Shown: positions 32,426 to 43,880, counted from the first letter of the stretch. The stretch is 64,000 bases of DNA from Procambarus clarkii (GCF_040958095.1 NC_091217.1:11830120-11894119); one strand, 5' to 3'. Made by a program: numbers and translations. Notes: a model not told the origin generated them from the sequence alone.

Positions 32426-32429
32426 TTTT

Positions 32430-33090
32430 CAATATTGTTGCACAAAACGTCACTGGAAACTAGGAAAGTTTGTTACAAACCTAAGGGGGAAACTTGTAAT
32501 GCGTGACAAGCAAGAGCAGTAGTATGTCTACACCGCCCAGGTCGACCAACAACTGAATCATGTGAGGTCAGCAGCTCAACAACTCTATTTGATTTTAAGG
32601 TGTGAAATAATACTATAGTGTATTTTTCAATCACACTGCCAATTATTTGATTTAAACCCACACTCTCAAGAAAACGTGTACATCACAAAACTTTTATATA
32701 TAATGTAGGTATATATTAGTTAGTCTTCATACATTTAAAACTTTCTAAGCAAATTGTCAGGTCGCTAAACTAAATGCTACCAATTCTCTTCGTCTGAACC
32801 TTCCCCCCCCTCCCTCCCTCTTTTTTTTTTTTTTAAACTAAGACTAGGATTCATAAGGGATGCCTAATAACATACCTAGTGAAACTGCAAGCAAGAGCTG
32901 TTATCCTACCTCAGCTCATCTGAAGCCTACACCTAGAAACTCATTTATTTCATAAGAGTATACTTTGAAACTAACACATTGGGAACTATCATATATTTAA
33001 CTTATCTAAGCTAAGTTGAAACCTACTCCTAGATGCCCATTTATTTCATGAGCCTGGTATTATTTGCTTTAGAAGGAATAGCCTTTATTC
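32430..33090. other. Nothing recognised
   Basis: AT-rich spacer with a T-run at 32819-32836 and weak retroposon-like stretches. No coding frame or element end could be supported. Confidence 0.5.
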
Positions 33091-33094
33091 ATTA

Positions 33095-33660
33095 AAAAAC
33101 ATTAAGTAACAATCATATAAGGAACAGGATGAGCTTGTAGCCAGCTGTGTGCCAGAGTCTTCATGTGAACAGTTGACCTGATCTCCCGTGTATCAATCTG
33201 TTGAACGAACAAGTTCCAGATGCGAGTAAGTCTCGGAAGGAATGAACGCTGATGGAGTGATGTTCTTGAGAATGGCACTTCCAGCATGAGACTGTTAAAG
33301 GTTGATAGCCTAGTGCTACGAGTGGGAACTACTGGTACTCCACGGAATTGGGCCAAGTGCGGAACTTTGAGGATGTTGGCCTTGTACATAACAGTAAGAC
33401 CAACAACGTCCCGACGGTGTTGCAGGCTCTGATGTTCAGACCGTTCCCACCAGACTTGGTCAAGACTAGAGATAAGCCTTCTAGCCCGTCTCTCCACTTT
33501 GTCCAACAGTCTGACGAAAGATGGGGGGCAGGCAATCCAGGAAAGGGGTGCATACTCAAGATGGGAGCGAACTTGAGCTTCATATAAAGTTTTGCATCCC
33601 TTGTTGTCAAGAAGATATGAGATGCGCCTCTCTCTCTCTCCCCCCCCCCCCCCCCCACCG
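33095..33660 (-). mobile_element. LINE 3' fragment (RT C-terminal domain)
   Basis: The minus frame 33668-33102 reads through SHLEYAPLSWIACPP, then LLDKVERRARRLI and TSLHQRSFLPRLTRIWN, the conserved C-terminal region that follows the RT in CR1/jockey elements. It ends near 33100 with the family-like tail. The upstream RT palm is missing. A C-rich run (33640-33658) separates it from the next fragment. Confidence 0.7.
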
Positions 33661-33675
33661 ACAAACACACACTGA

Positions 33676-33789
33676 GATAATAGGAAGGATAAGAAACTTT
33701 GATGATTGTCATGCCCTTCAAGATGACCTGGACAAAATAAGTATATGGAGCACCACTTGGTAAATGGAATTTAATGTTAATAAATGCAG
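33676..33789 (+). mobile_element. 114-bp CR1 fragment truncated at both ends
   Basis: It matches the CR1 copies over the segment just after the catalytic box (IIGRIRN.DDCHALQ, DLDKISIWSTTW) with a few changes, including a stop. It lacks both 5' and 3' sequence, which target-primed insertion alone does not explain; it may be a capture at a break or an internal rearrangement. Confidence 0.75.
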
Positions 33790-33963
33790 AGATGATAATG
33801 TTAAAGAGGCCGAGAGTCGGTACATTAGACAACCGACGCTTAGAAAGGCGGGGTCCAAGAGCTAACAGCTAAATCTTGCTAATAATAAATCAAAATATTT
33901 AATACACACATATACATGTTTTACATGAATTTGGCTGAGGGCGACCATCATCTGTGATGGACT

Positions 33964-34559
33964 TGTAGCGAGTAAACCTATACTCATGTAACGTACGATT
34001 ATGTTACGTTGTTGGGTTGATTAGATACACAGTGTTTAGTGAGTTTCATATTTATTTAGAAGTCCTGGATACAGCAGTGTCGTAGATGTTGAGATGAAGC
34101 CTGGAGCAGAGCAGAGAGCTGAGTGAGGCCGGAGTCGTGGAGCTCTATGCGGGAGAGCGTAGCGGCTCGATTGGGAATTGCGAGTGTCTGAACTCGGGGA
34201 GCAAGAGCGTTGTAGCTGGATGCTGTCGTAGTCTGCTGTCTGCTCTGTGTCGAAGCTGTAGCGTCTTGGGTCGATTAGAACTGCCCACGCCGAGTACTAC
34301 ATTCAAGACTGGAGATTGTACTGGTTTGCTATTCTTAGATTTAGCTACTCAGAACGAAATGTCCATGTAGCACGGGCTGTGGTGAGCCCGTATTTGCTAT
34401 TCTCAAATCGCTGGCTTATATACGGTTACTACACCTCACAGTAAGATAGGAGGGTGGAAAAACCGTTACCTGTAAATAGGGATAGGATTATAGCTTGTGT
34501 AATTAGTTATGTCATTAAGATGATGAGATAATGGAGCGAGTATAGGTTTACTCACTACA
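33964..34559. mobile_element. 596-bp element with inverted TG..CA ends
   Basis: The left end TGTAGCGAGTAAACCTATAC is repeated inverted at the right end (one mismatch over about 22 bases). The start TGTAGCGAGTA equals the start of the gypsy-type LTRs at 25220, 41685 and 44235. Its core (34075-34290) matches 42010-42230 inside the inserted LTR element and resembles 47040-47440. No clear target duplication (CT at most). It could be a solo LTR of a sister family or a TIR element; unresolved. Confidence 0.5.
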
Positions 34560-35315
34560 CTCCATGTCTGTATCCGTGGATGAGTTTCCGTCCATGTCTG
34601 TATCCGTGGATGAGTTTCCGTCCATGTCTGTATCCGTGGATGAGTTTCCGTCCATATCAAGGCTACCCAGGAGGGAAAATCGATTAGCACCCTGGGCGTA
34701 TGAGGCATGTGACTGGGACAGGCAAGAGCGTCTGCTAGTTCCTACTTGTGAAGAGTCCCGACCAGGGGGAACCTGGAGGCGAGAAGAAACGATTGGCTGA
34801 TTGAGGATGCGCTCATGTCGAGGTGTCTCCGCTGTTTTATGATCGATGTCCAACTAAAGGGCCTCAAGATATACAGGGCAACTCTTGGACGTAACCTTAT
34901 GGTGGCCATGGCATAAAAAGCAGCTAGGTACAGCAGAGCACCCACCGTTATCTCTGTCTGTATATGGCCTGTTTTGCCGCAGTTTGCACAACGTGCTGCA
35001 TTACGGCAGGTGAGGCGTGTGGCCCAATAGATGACAAGCGTAACATCGTAACACAGGGAAGTTGTAGGGCTGAAACCGATACGAGGTCCTGTGTAGTGCC
35101 ACTCGGTCAGGGAGGGGCCCATCGAACTTTACACGGACCATGGATGTCGGCCATGCTGCTCCGCGAATCCTGGTAACTTCCAATAATCCCGCTGATGCAC
35201 CCGTTAATACCTGCAGAGCGGCCTGGATGTCATCCACATCAACACTCTGGTCAATTGGGCCAATCTTCCCATACCGGGCCTGAGACTCCTCCTGCGACAA
35301 TACCCTGCGACTAAC
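34548..35315 (-). pseudogene. Jockey-type LINE ORF1 (gag-like, CCHC knuckles), broken
   Basis: The frame 35300-35001 gives an RNA-binding-like domain (GPLPDRVALHRTSYRFQP) ending at the first zinc knuckle CYACHLLGH. After a shift, 35122-34742 contains CRNAARCANCGKTGH, the second knuckle. After another shift, 34853-34548 is the C-terminal end with a 10-residue in-frame repeat (MDGNSSTDTD, three times). Such ORF1 proteins package LINE RNA. The partner EN/RT is not downstream on this strand. Its last codons read into the 596-bp element at 34559. Confidence 0.7.
34560..34653. repeat. 30-bp tandem repeat, three copies
   Basis: TCCATGTCTGTATCCGTGGA plus GATGAGTTTCCG-type continuation makes a 30-base unit repeated three times with no differences between copies, then a partial fourth. 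A unit of three-fold length keeps the ORF1 frame open on the minus strand. Confidence 0.85.
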
Positions 35316-35344
35316 TACCCAACCCTCCTCCTGCGACTAACTAC

Positions 35345-38300
35345 TCAGCCATTCACAACTGCCGTCCTATACAAAGAGGTGGTGGTACTTCTCTTTACTA
35401 CCACCATGCACTGACTTGCTTAAAAGTAATTAAATCTAGAGACCCTTATGGAGAGTATATATTTGCCTGTTTCAGAGTCAAGGGTAACGATGCTGTCTTG
35501 ACTGTGGGAGCAGTCTACAGGGTTCCTAACACTGATGTGACTGAATTTAACTCTAACCTTAGAAATCTTATACTAGAGAACCGACTGAACAAAAACCACT
35601 TAATTATTTCTGGTGACTTTAACGTTGACCTCTGCGAGCCTGATAACCCTCCTGCTGCTAGTTTCCTCAACTGTATGAATTCCTGCTTCCTCATACCCGT
35701 AATCACTAGACCTACTAGAATCACTGACAGTACTGCCACGGCTCTTGATCACATCTGGACCAACATAACCTCTCCCCTTACTTCAGGGGTAATCATCGAT
35801 AGCACTACAGACCATAACCCCACATTTCTCCTAACCAACATTAACAAACCACCTCTAGAGACAAGAGAGATAAGCTTTAGGCTGTACAATGAAACTGCTA
35901 TAGGCAATTTTATAGCTGTTGCTGCTAATATCAACTGGGAATCCGAATTAGGAAACATAGGGGACATCAACCTAGCAGTGTAATCATTTCTTCAAAAAAC
36001 TCTTAGCCTTTATAACACCCCCTGTCCTATGCTAACGAAACAAGTCACAACTAAAAGGCTAAACAATCCTTGGCTTACAAAGGGGATACTTAAATCCATT
36101 AATAAAAAACGTGACCTTGAGAAGAAGTATAGGTTAGGAATCGTCTCCAAAGAATTTTCAAAGAATTACTCATCATTGCTATCTAAAATAATTAGGAGAG
36201 CCAAAATTAAATACTACAAAGATAAATTTACCCACACAAAGGGCAATATTAAGAAAACATGGAGCACAATTTCTCAAATATTGGGATCAAAGAAGATTTT
36301 AAATAACAAACCAAGACTAGTGTCAAATAATGATGGTCTGCTTTCAGCCTCTGACACTGCTCTTGAGTTCAATAGGTTCTTCTCTTCCATTGGGTCATCC
36401 CTTGCAAATGATATTCCATCTTCCAGTACTAATATTCAGGACTATCTTACAGGTAACTATCCACAGTCTCTGTACCTAATGCCTACTAATTCCACTGATG
36501 TTACTGACATAATCCTTTCCCTTCAAACCAAGTCTAGTGCCCTTGAGGAGATACCAACTCTTATTTACAAAAAAACTCCAGATTTTTAGCTCCTGCCATT
36601 GCATTGCTCTTCAACAAGTCACTTGAACTTCAAACCTTTCTAGATATTCTAAAAAAAAGCGAGAGTAACCCCTGTTCACAAATGTGGTGATCCCACTGAT
36701 GTTAACAACTTCAGACCTATATCAATTCTGCCAAACTTGTCAAAAATATTTGAAAAACTAATCTATAAACAGCTTTACTCTTATCTAGCCAAACTCAATA
36801 TACTTAGCTCTTGTCAATATGGCTTAAGACCCCAAAAAAGCACTAACGATGCACTTATTAGTGTGATTAACTTGATACATATACAGCTCTTGATAAAAAT
36901 GAGTTCCCAGTTGGGTTATTTGTAGACCTGCGTAAGGCTTTTGACACTGTTAACCACCAAAACCTTCTTAAATTACAACATTATGGAGTCAGAGGTCACT
37001 CCCTGCAGTACATTAAGTCTTACCTTACTGACAGGCTCCAGTATGTTTCTGTGAATAATTCAATTTCTCCCACCCTACCCATCAACATTGGTGTTCCTCA
37101 GGGCAGCATACTTGGCCCTCTCCTCTTTCTCATCTACATTAATAACCTTCCAAATGGCTCCCTACATCTCAAACCATTTCTGTTTGCTGACGACACGACC
37201 TTCATTTACTCCAGTCCTGACCCCCTTACTATAAATGTCACAGTGAATTGGTTGCGCTTGCGCTGAGCTAAATAAAGTCCATCACTGGCTAACTGCCAAC
37301 AAACTCACCCTCAATATTGACAAAACTTTCTATATTTTGTTTGGCAATAGCTCCTCAAATCAAATAAATCTCAGGAATAACAATTCCCAAATATGTAACA
37401 AAGTAGATGGCAAATTCCTTGGCGTTCTCATTGACCACAAGCTGAATTTCCAGGGACACATTCCAAATATATAAAAAAAAGTTTCAAACACTGTTGGCAT
37501 TCTTTCTAAGATCAGATATTATGTACCTCGCCCTGCCCTGGTGACACTATTACTCTCTCATCTATCCTTATCTCAACTATGGTATTTGTGCTTGGGGTTC
37601 TACTACCCAAAATCATTTATATCCTCTAATTACTCAACACAAAGCTGCTATTAGGACAATATCTCACTCTGGCCCCAGACATCACTCGGTACCCTTACTC
37701 AAATTTCTGAATATGTTAGATATTAAGTCACTGCACATCCTCTCATGTGTATTTTATATATATAAAACGCTGAACTGTAATGTCAATCCTGACCTTAAAA
37801 GCTTCCTAGAAGGTTGTAACAGATCCCATGAGCACCACACCAGAAACAAATACCTATTTGATATTCCTAAAGTACGACTTAGGGGCCATATCACCCGAAA
37901 ATCCGATGAAAAATGGAATATTTACGAAAAATTACGAAAAATACTACAACGTTCTGGCAACACTGTGGTCCAAACCGTTTAATGATATCTTGAAAAATAA
38001 CGTAATTAGAGTCAAATTTCCCGCTGCAACTTTCGCGAATCTGGTCCTCGCGCCGTGAGTACGCCGCGGGGTATTGTATCTTACGTTGTAGATGTCTTAT
38101 TTTTCGTAATAGCGTTGAAAATAACATGTTATGCATAAAATTAATATAAACTAACACATATGGCAACACAACATATGGTCTGACACGAGGGTGGTGCAGT
38201 CAGTGACTGCGTGTCTCTCATGGAGAGAGGATGTATGCTGACGCGCTCACACAATATCTCCCAGAACATGCTATTTTTGCTATTTTTAGCTATTTGTACT

Positions 38301-39345
38301 GCAATATGACTTACCAAACGAACAAGAGAGAAGCATTGACAGCTAGATGCATGCGAGCTGGCCGCAATGCGTAAATCACCAGTCACGAGTGACCGCAGGT
38401 TGAATAAACTTTGAGAGCGCGCTACGCAACTCCAACTTTTACAACTAGATAAAATTTCACAGCCTTTATTTATTATTCTATTTACATGAAACTTGCACAT
38501 TATATGTAGAGTTTACGCCTCTATAAACGCATGTCATTATTCTTATCTACGTAGATTTATTGATTTTATAAATAATGATACACCTCATTTTGTTGCATAC
38601 GTTTTTGGGAAACTTTTATAAAATCTGTATTATTGCACTAAATACATCTGGGATAATAATGTGACATGCAAATCTTTATTATATAGTAAGGTCATAGCTG
38701 AGTGTCGTATAAATGATTTTGGTTCACAATTGTGGGCTGTGAAATTTTTTGAACATGGTTGAAAAATTCGTCTTTTTTTTTTTCTCCGTCTCTATTTAGG
38801 CTGAGATGCTGAAACTTGGCCTAGGTGCAGCACCTTTCACATGTATCAGGATAATAAATTATGAATACCCTACAACAATTTTTTATATCCTGGTGATATG
38901 GCCCCTTAGTCAAACTAGAAATGCTTTACAAATCAAGGGACCTTGAATGTGTAATGACCTTCCCAATTATGTTAAGGACTGTACCTCTCCCAACCAGTTT
39001 AAGATTAAAACTAAGTGCTACCTAATTAACTCAATGTAACCTACCTCACCCCTAAATGTCAACTCATGTCTACGATTTTAAACAATGCTGTTTGTTGACC
39101 AAATTGTATTTTTTTTTCTGCCATGTTTCCCCCCTCCCCAACTTTTTCATTTTTTTTCTCAACACAATTTATACTTTAATCTCAATTAGTATTAAGTTTT
39201 AGTCTTAGTGTTTTTCCTGCCCGAAACGCTTTGCGTAATAGTGGCTTTAGGCATTGTATGTACTAGCTCTATCTATAAATCCATCAACTTTTGTATCTCA
39301 CCCTGTATGTATGTACTTTACCTGAATAAATATTTGTATTTGTAT
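35345..39345 (+). pseudogene. Jockey-like LINE A, endonuclease and RT (broken)
   Basis: 5'-truncated. The endonuclease part (35345-35983) includes GAVYRVPNTDV, SGDFNVDL and TTDHNPTF, matching the catalytic GDFN and DH boxes of apurinic-type endonucleases. The RT follows in pieces (36029-36589; 36737-36925; 37051-37266; 37713-37880): [24 protein letters not shown] and the catalytic FADDTT (about 37182-37199). At least four frameshifts or stops separate them. A Harbinger-type MITE splits the C-terminal domain at 37881. The 3' UTR has GCCCGAAACGCTTTGCGTA (39221) and ends in TTTGTATTTG units. Closest relatives here: LINEs C and E. Confidence 0.85.
37882..38905. mobile_element. PIF/Harbinger-type MITE
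   Basis: Perfect 14-base ends GGGGCCATATCACC and GGTGATATGGCCCC, with TTA repeated at 37879-37881 and 38906-38908. G-rich ends with a three-base TWA target are the hallmark of PIF/Harbinger. 1,024 bases, AT-rich; frames up to 119 codons on the minus strand show no transposase motif. Taking it out rejoins the LINE reading frame at the CGACTTA site. Confidence 0.8.
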
Positions 39346-39352
39346 TTGTACC

Positions 39353-40147
39353 TGTCGGCACCTGACAGGCCAGTCCCCCAACTTAATAATGTCGGATACA
39401 TGGATGTGTGATAGAGCCTTCTTTCTGATGTGTAGCTTCAGTGCTGCACCCCTACCCAGGGTACGTATGGTCTCGGGCAGGCAATGTGGCCACAATACCG
39501 AAGCCTCAATTGCTGCACCTAAGGTACGAGAATTTGCAAACACGCACTGACCTAATTATGGAACTCAACCTTTCCCAACTTCCACATAATATTCCTGTCA
39601 ACCTTTGGAGAACGGTGAGGTGTTGCCCGAGCATATAAGCAGCAGAGTGGCGAATAATAACACACACAGCTCCGCTCCTGTGCCAGGTAAGTTACGGGCT
39701 CACCATAGCCCGTGCTACTTGGAACTTGTTCCGAGTAGCTTAGTCTATAACAACAACAACAAACTCACCATCTGGTCACTATTTGGTCCGGGAGACATCT
39801 CCCGTCACGCAGGGTGCAGTCGCGCCTCCACAGATCTCTAGTATCAGCTCTTGATACTGGTAATGGCTCAAAAGGGCCACCACTTACGGGCTATTCATGC
39901 CCGTGCCACCTCTTGGGTGGCTTAATCTTCATCAATCAATCAAACGAATAATAACTAGTCTACTTTCAAGTGTGGTCTAGAACAGACACTTGCAAGATAC
40001 TGTACCGACTCTCAGTGCGCTCAACTCGCACTATTGCTCGCCTAAGTATCACCTGCATACATCTGTATACTCGACCAAATATATATATTTTCTCTTAGAG
40101 TTTGTGTTTATTGTCACCATACCTTACGTAACAATAGAACCGTCACA
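39353..40147 (+). mobile_element. LTR of gypsy element (CsRn1-like), with SINE inside
   Basis: The right end (GTAACAATAGAACCGTCACA, 40128-40147) is followed at once by TTGGTGACCCAGTGAG, a likely primer-binding site; its TGGTGACCC start fits a tRNA-Trp primer as known for CsRn1-type gypsy elements, though the match was not computed. The body from 39555 matches the solo LTR at 25220. The 5' border is uncertain: a TGTCGGCACCTGACA motif at 39353 is the best candidate. A SINE occupies 39661-39944. Confidence 0.6.
39661..39944 (+). mobile_element. SINE with 10-bp target duplication inside the LTR
   Basis: CGAATAATAA stands at 39651-39660 and 39945-39954. The insert begins CACACACAGCTCCGCTCCTG and contains GGGCTCACCATAGCCCGTGC and AACAACAACAACAAAC. 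It ends ATCAATCAATCAAA. No tRNA A/B boxes were clear. Removing it restores an LTR like that at 25220. Confidence 0.8.
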
Positions 40148-40199
40148 TTGGTGACCCAGTGAGTGAAAAAAACACCTAGTCGCAAACTAGATCTTCGTC

Positions 40200-40865
40200 A
40201 TGGATTTATCTACCAGGTTTCCAGCATACAAAGCAGAAGAACCAGAATTTTGGTTCATGCAGATGGAGGCTATTTTCGACCACCACGAAATTACGTCTGA
40301 GAAAGCCCGATATGCCTGTACCCTGCCAATACTTCCCTCGGAGGCTATGCACACTGCCTCCGCTGTCATCACCGCACCATCACCAGACGCCAGGACGTAC
40401 ACCGCATTGAAGGCCGCTCTTCTACAGGCAGCGATGAAACGCCGCATTCAACAAAGGGACCAACTCCTCTCTGACAAAAGATTAGCAGACAAAACACCAG
40501 CCCAGCTTCTGCGGCATATTCAGTATGTAATGCATACTGCAACTGGCCCAGCCCCCAGCGAGATTGTGAGATCACTCTGGATACAACTCTGTCCAAAACA
40601 CATTCAACCGGCTCTATTCAGCATGGCTGACGACACCCCAGCTGGCTACACTGGCAGACCGGCTTCATACGACGTCTGATAACACTACGCTGTCCCACCT
40701 CAGTGATACACAGCAGACTACAGACACTCAACTACTCGACGTCCTCCAGAATCGGCGTTTCTTCCGCCCAAGGCGGAACCACGCGAATCTAGTATCAGGA
40801 TCTAGGCGACAGCAAGAACACCGAGGAGAGCTTTATTCTTACCACCAGAGGTTCGGATACCAATC
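40200..40865 (+). pseudogene. Gypsy gag (CsRn1-like), truncated
   Basis: ATG at 40200 lies 53 bases after the LTR end. The 160-codon frame has the features of a gypsy gag N-terminus: FPAYKAEEPEFWFMQMEAIF, then QLLSDKRLADKTPAQLLRHI. One frameshift near 40640 changes the frame; the translation continues (TQQTTDTQLLDVLQN and RRFFRPRR) to about 40860, where a SINE interrupts. Capsid-like gag proteins assemble the particle. The remnant cannot make it. The adjacent protease is at 41110 and 44236. Confidence 0.75.
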
Positions 40866-41108
40866 TTGAGGTTATCTTGAGATGATTTCGGGGCTTTAGT
40901 GTCCCCGCGGCCCGGTCCTCGACCAGGCCTCCACCCCCAGGAAGCAGCCCGTGACAGCTGACTAACTCCCAGGTACCTATTTACTGCTAGGTAACAGGGG
41001 CATTGAGGGTGAAAGAAACTTTGCCCATTTGTTTCTGCCTCGTGCGGGAATCGTACCCGCGCCACAGAATTACGAGTCCTGCGCGCTATCCACCAGGCTA
41101 CGAGGTTC
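40864..41108 (-). mobile_element. tRNA-derived SINE inside gag
   Basis: Read in reverse it starts with a tRNA-like head (CCTCGTAGCCTGGTGGATAG), box B GGTACGATTCCCGC, then the family body TAGCAGTAAATAGGTACCTG, CACGGGCTGCTTCCTGGGGG and GACCGGGCCGCGGGGACACT, and ends CTCAAGATAACCTCAAGATT. The whole organisation equals the SINE at 48549-48798. No certain target duplication. Confidence 0.8.
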
Positions 41109-41109
41109 C

Positions 41110-41347
41110 TGCATGCCCACAACCCACAACTGTAGGGCTCCTTGTTCCTGGTCGGGAAACTACTTCGGCGGGGACTGTTAACGTCCAGTGACCCCGCCAT
41201 TTCAAACACTACACTGCTCTACATATCTGACATCATAACCAAACGCCGTTTCCTCGTTAACACAGGTGCAGCAGCTAGTGTGTTGCCTCCCCCAATGGTC
41301 AAACCGAGCCGCACTCCTGGTTTGGACTTACGGGCTGCCAATAGTAC
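41110..41347 (+). pseudogene. Gypsy aspartic protease, N-terminal half
   Basis: The frame reads TTRRFLV-like residues and NTGAAASVLPPPM around the catalytic site: the invariant Asp of DTGA is Asn here (41260 region). It breaks off in LRAANST at 41347, where the LTR element 41348-44235 is inserted, and continues at 44236. Before it, 41110-41200 is the gag C-terminal end. The Asn change means the protease was already inactive or decayed since. Confidence 0.7.
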
Positions 41348-41660
41348 TGTAACGGTTCTATTGTTACGTAAAGTATGGTGACAAATAAACACAGACACTA
41401 AGATACTATATATATATTTGGTCGAATATACAGAAGTACACAGGTGATACGTTGGTGTGAGTTGAGCGCACTGAGCGTTGGTACAGTATCTCGCAAGTGT
41501 CTGCTTCTAGACCACACTTGAAAGTAGACTAGTTAATGTTTGCTATTCTTGCTGCTTATATTGCTCGGGCAACACCTCACCGTGTTGCCCGGGCAACGCC
41601 TCACCTCATTCATCTCCAAAGGTTGACAGGAATATTAACACTATATTTGGAGCGAGTATA

Positions 41661-41903
41661 TTATTGGGATAATCTACTCGCTACAGAACTCCCCCTCCCA
41701 GGGGATGAAAGGAAAAATACTTGATCAAGGAACTTAGCTGGTCGGTGAATTGTACGCCCTGCTCGCGTTACATAACCATCAAAGTTAACTTCCTCCTCTT
41801 CGCTGATGTCATCTAACTGGGGTCGTAGGGTGGGAGGTCGCACAGGATCGTCCGTCGTCGTAGGATCAGGTTGTGGTGCAGCTGGTAACTGGGGTTGTAA
41901 CAT
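41661..41903 (-). pseudogene. Gypsy pol C-terminal remnant
   Basis: The minus frame contains a Pro-rich stretch and SEEEEVNFDGYVTRAGRTIH then RPAKFLDQ, typical of the region after the integrase in gypsy polyproteins, and runs out into the LTR. It ends just before the polypurine tract. The rest of pol is missing, so this is retained as 3' flank rather than as a protein. Confidence 0.6.
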
Positions 41904-42263
41904 GGGAGGTCGTACAGGATCGTCCGTTGTCGTAGGTGGCGGTGCTGCTGGTAACTGTGGTCGAAAAGTGAACTGCGTAGTCGGCGGATGTGTCTCTGGA
42001 TTTAGCAGTGTCGCAGACGTTGAGACGAAGCCTGGAGCAGAGCAGAGAGCTGAGTGAGGCCGGAGTCGTGGAGCTCTGTGGGAGAGCGTGGCGGCTCGAT
42101 TGAGATTTGTGAGTGTCTAAACTCGGGGAGCGAGAGCGTGGCGGCTCGATGCGGTCGTAGTCTGCTGTCTGCTCTGTGTCGAAGCTGTAGCGTCTTGGGT
42201 TGATTAGGACTGTACACGCCGAGTACTACATTGTTGACTGTGGAAATTGTAGTCTGGTACTAA

Positions 42264-43160
42264 ATGTCGGAAAATCCGACACCATTTAATAATAATCATA
42301 CAGATAATAGCTGTGTTGTATAAACAAGTTACCCATAGAAAACGTAACTTGTAGTGGAATTACCATCTAAAGAAAACGGGATATCATCACCACATACTAT
42401 TATAATTCACCACCTATTATGGTGGGAATTATTCTTAAATACATTAGTCTTTGGACTTTACCATCATAAAAACATCTTATATAAATTAACTTAATTATCA
42501 ATATTAAAGTAGAGTAAATGTGACCCTTCTATCACTTTCTGAAATGTGGACAATGTAAGCCAGGCGTCAGAGTGAGGAAGGAGGGCAGCCATTGTTGTTT
42601 ATACTAGACCAGAGGCTCACACGGGAGCAAATTCGGCTCCTGTTAATTTTACTTGGACGTAGTGTTATGGAAACCAAAGGTGTACCATTGTCAACACGCT
42701 GTCTACAAATTCAAGTTAAGTGTCTATCCGAAACCCGTTTATCATTCATTTATGGCCATTAATGTCAGGATATAGGGTGACCCGGTTAGATCACGTGGAA
42801 GCCTCAAACTAAAGGTAATTAAGCCAGGTCTTCAATGTTCCATGTACTGTATAGTGTTTTCTCTGATATAGCTTGTCATATATAGGATTCTGGCTTCACA
42901 GCTAGCGCACTTTTGACAGGTCAAGACGAGGATGGAAGATTTGTGCACCAGTTACTGGGTGATATGGAAGCTACCTCAAAGAGGATAATTTGGTGTCTAC
43001 ACCCTAGTTATACCTGGTGGACTAACCTGCTGTACTATAAGATAAGGAACCTCTTCAATGTATGTAGTTAATTTTGTAGTTTGATTGGCTGCATATATAT
43101 ATAAACTAATAAACCCCCCCTAATGTGTAGAGGATCGATTTGTGAGATTATGAGATTATT
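42264..43160. other. Foreign-looking insert inside the LTR element
   Basis: Homology between 42010-42250 and 34075-34310 stops just before a perfect 17-base inverted repeat TGTCGGAAAATCCGACA (42265-42281). The following 0.9 kb is AT-rich and lacks coding potential. It may be a further solo LTR or internal spacer of the element; the right border (about 43160) is a guess. Confidence 0.35.
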
Positions 43161-43399
43161 GCAGAAATACAGTCCACTTATCATTATACAAATTGCTATC
43201 GAAGTATATAAATTAACGTAAATATAAATTCATATAAATTAAATAAATATAAATCTCACAGGTCGGTTCCCACACCAAAAGATGTAGGCAGTGTGTGGAC
43301 AAGCTCGGTGTAGCAGGAGAGAAGAATGTGCATAATTGTTGAGTCCTTGGGTCGCTGGTGGAGCATTTAGATCCGGGGCGGATGGGCTCGGGCACCAGG

Positions 43400-43880
43400 A
43401 CATTAGGAGGTAATGTAGGCACGTAGTTAGGACAACGAGGTAATCACTGCTAGAGCTGAATTGTCCTGGAGGCGACGAAGAGTCGGAAACGCAAGCTGTA
43501 AGTCCTGTACTGCGCAAAGTGCTTGGGTCGGCAGAGTATCAGAATGCAGTGAACGTGTAGATGAATCTGACGAAAGAGCAGCTTTCGTGGGCGCCCCTGT
43601 AGAACAAGCAGTGCCCTGGCAGCGACGGAGAGTCTGCAGGGCAGGCTGTAGATCACACATTATGTAGTTACTGATGAAGCTGCCAGATGAGTGAGTAGTG
43701 ATCGTGGAGCAGCAAGCCGTAGTAGATGAAAATGCAGAGACGATCGCGATGAAAATCATAGCTGTGGCGAGGGTGTTGGCAACGTTCCACGACAGGTGGC
43801 TGCGGTCCACAGCAAGGAGCAGCAGTGGAGGTCCAGTGAGAGTCCATGTTGTAGTCCATCGTGGCTGGGTATCGTCGAAA
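43400..43880 (-). pseudogene. 5' leader/gag-like region of the LTR element
   Basis: Downstream of the primer-binding site on the minus strand a frame starts MDYNMDSHWTSTAAPC (43859) and runs 63 codons; a longer overlapping frame 43948-43427 has SNYIMCDLQPALQTLRRCQG and a second similar LQLAFPTLRRLQD block, so an internal duplication is visible. No nucleocapsid knuckle. Position suggests a degraded gag; motif support is weak. Confidence 0.35.
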
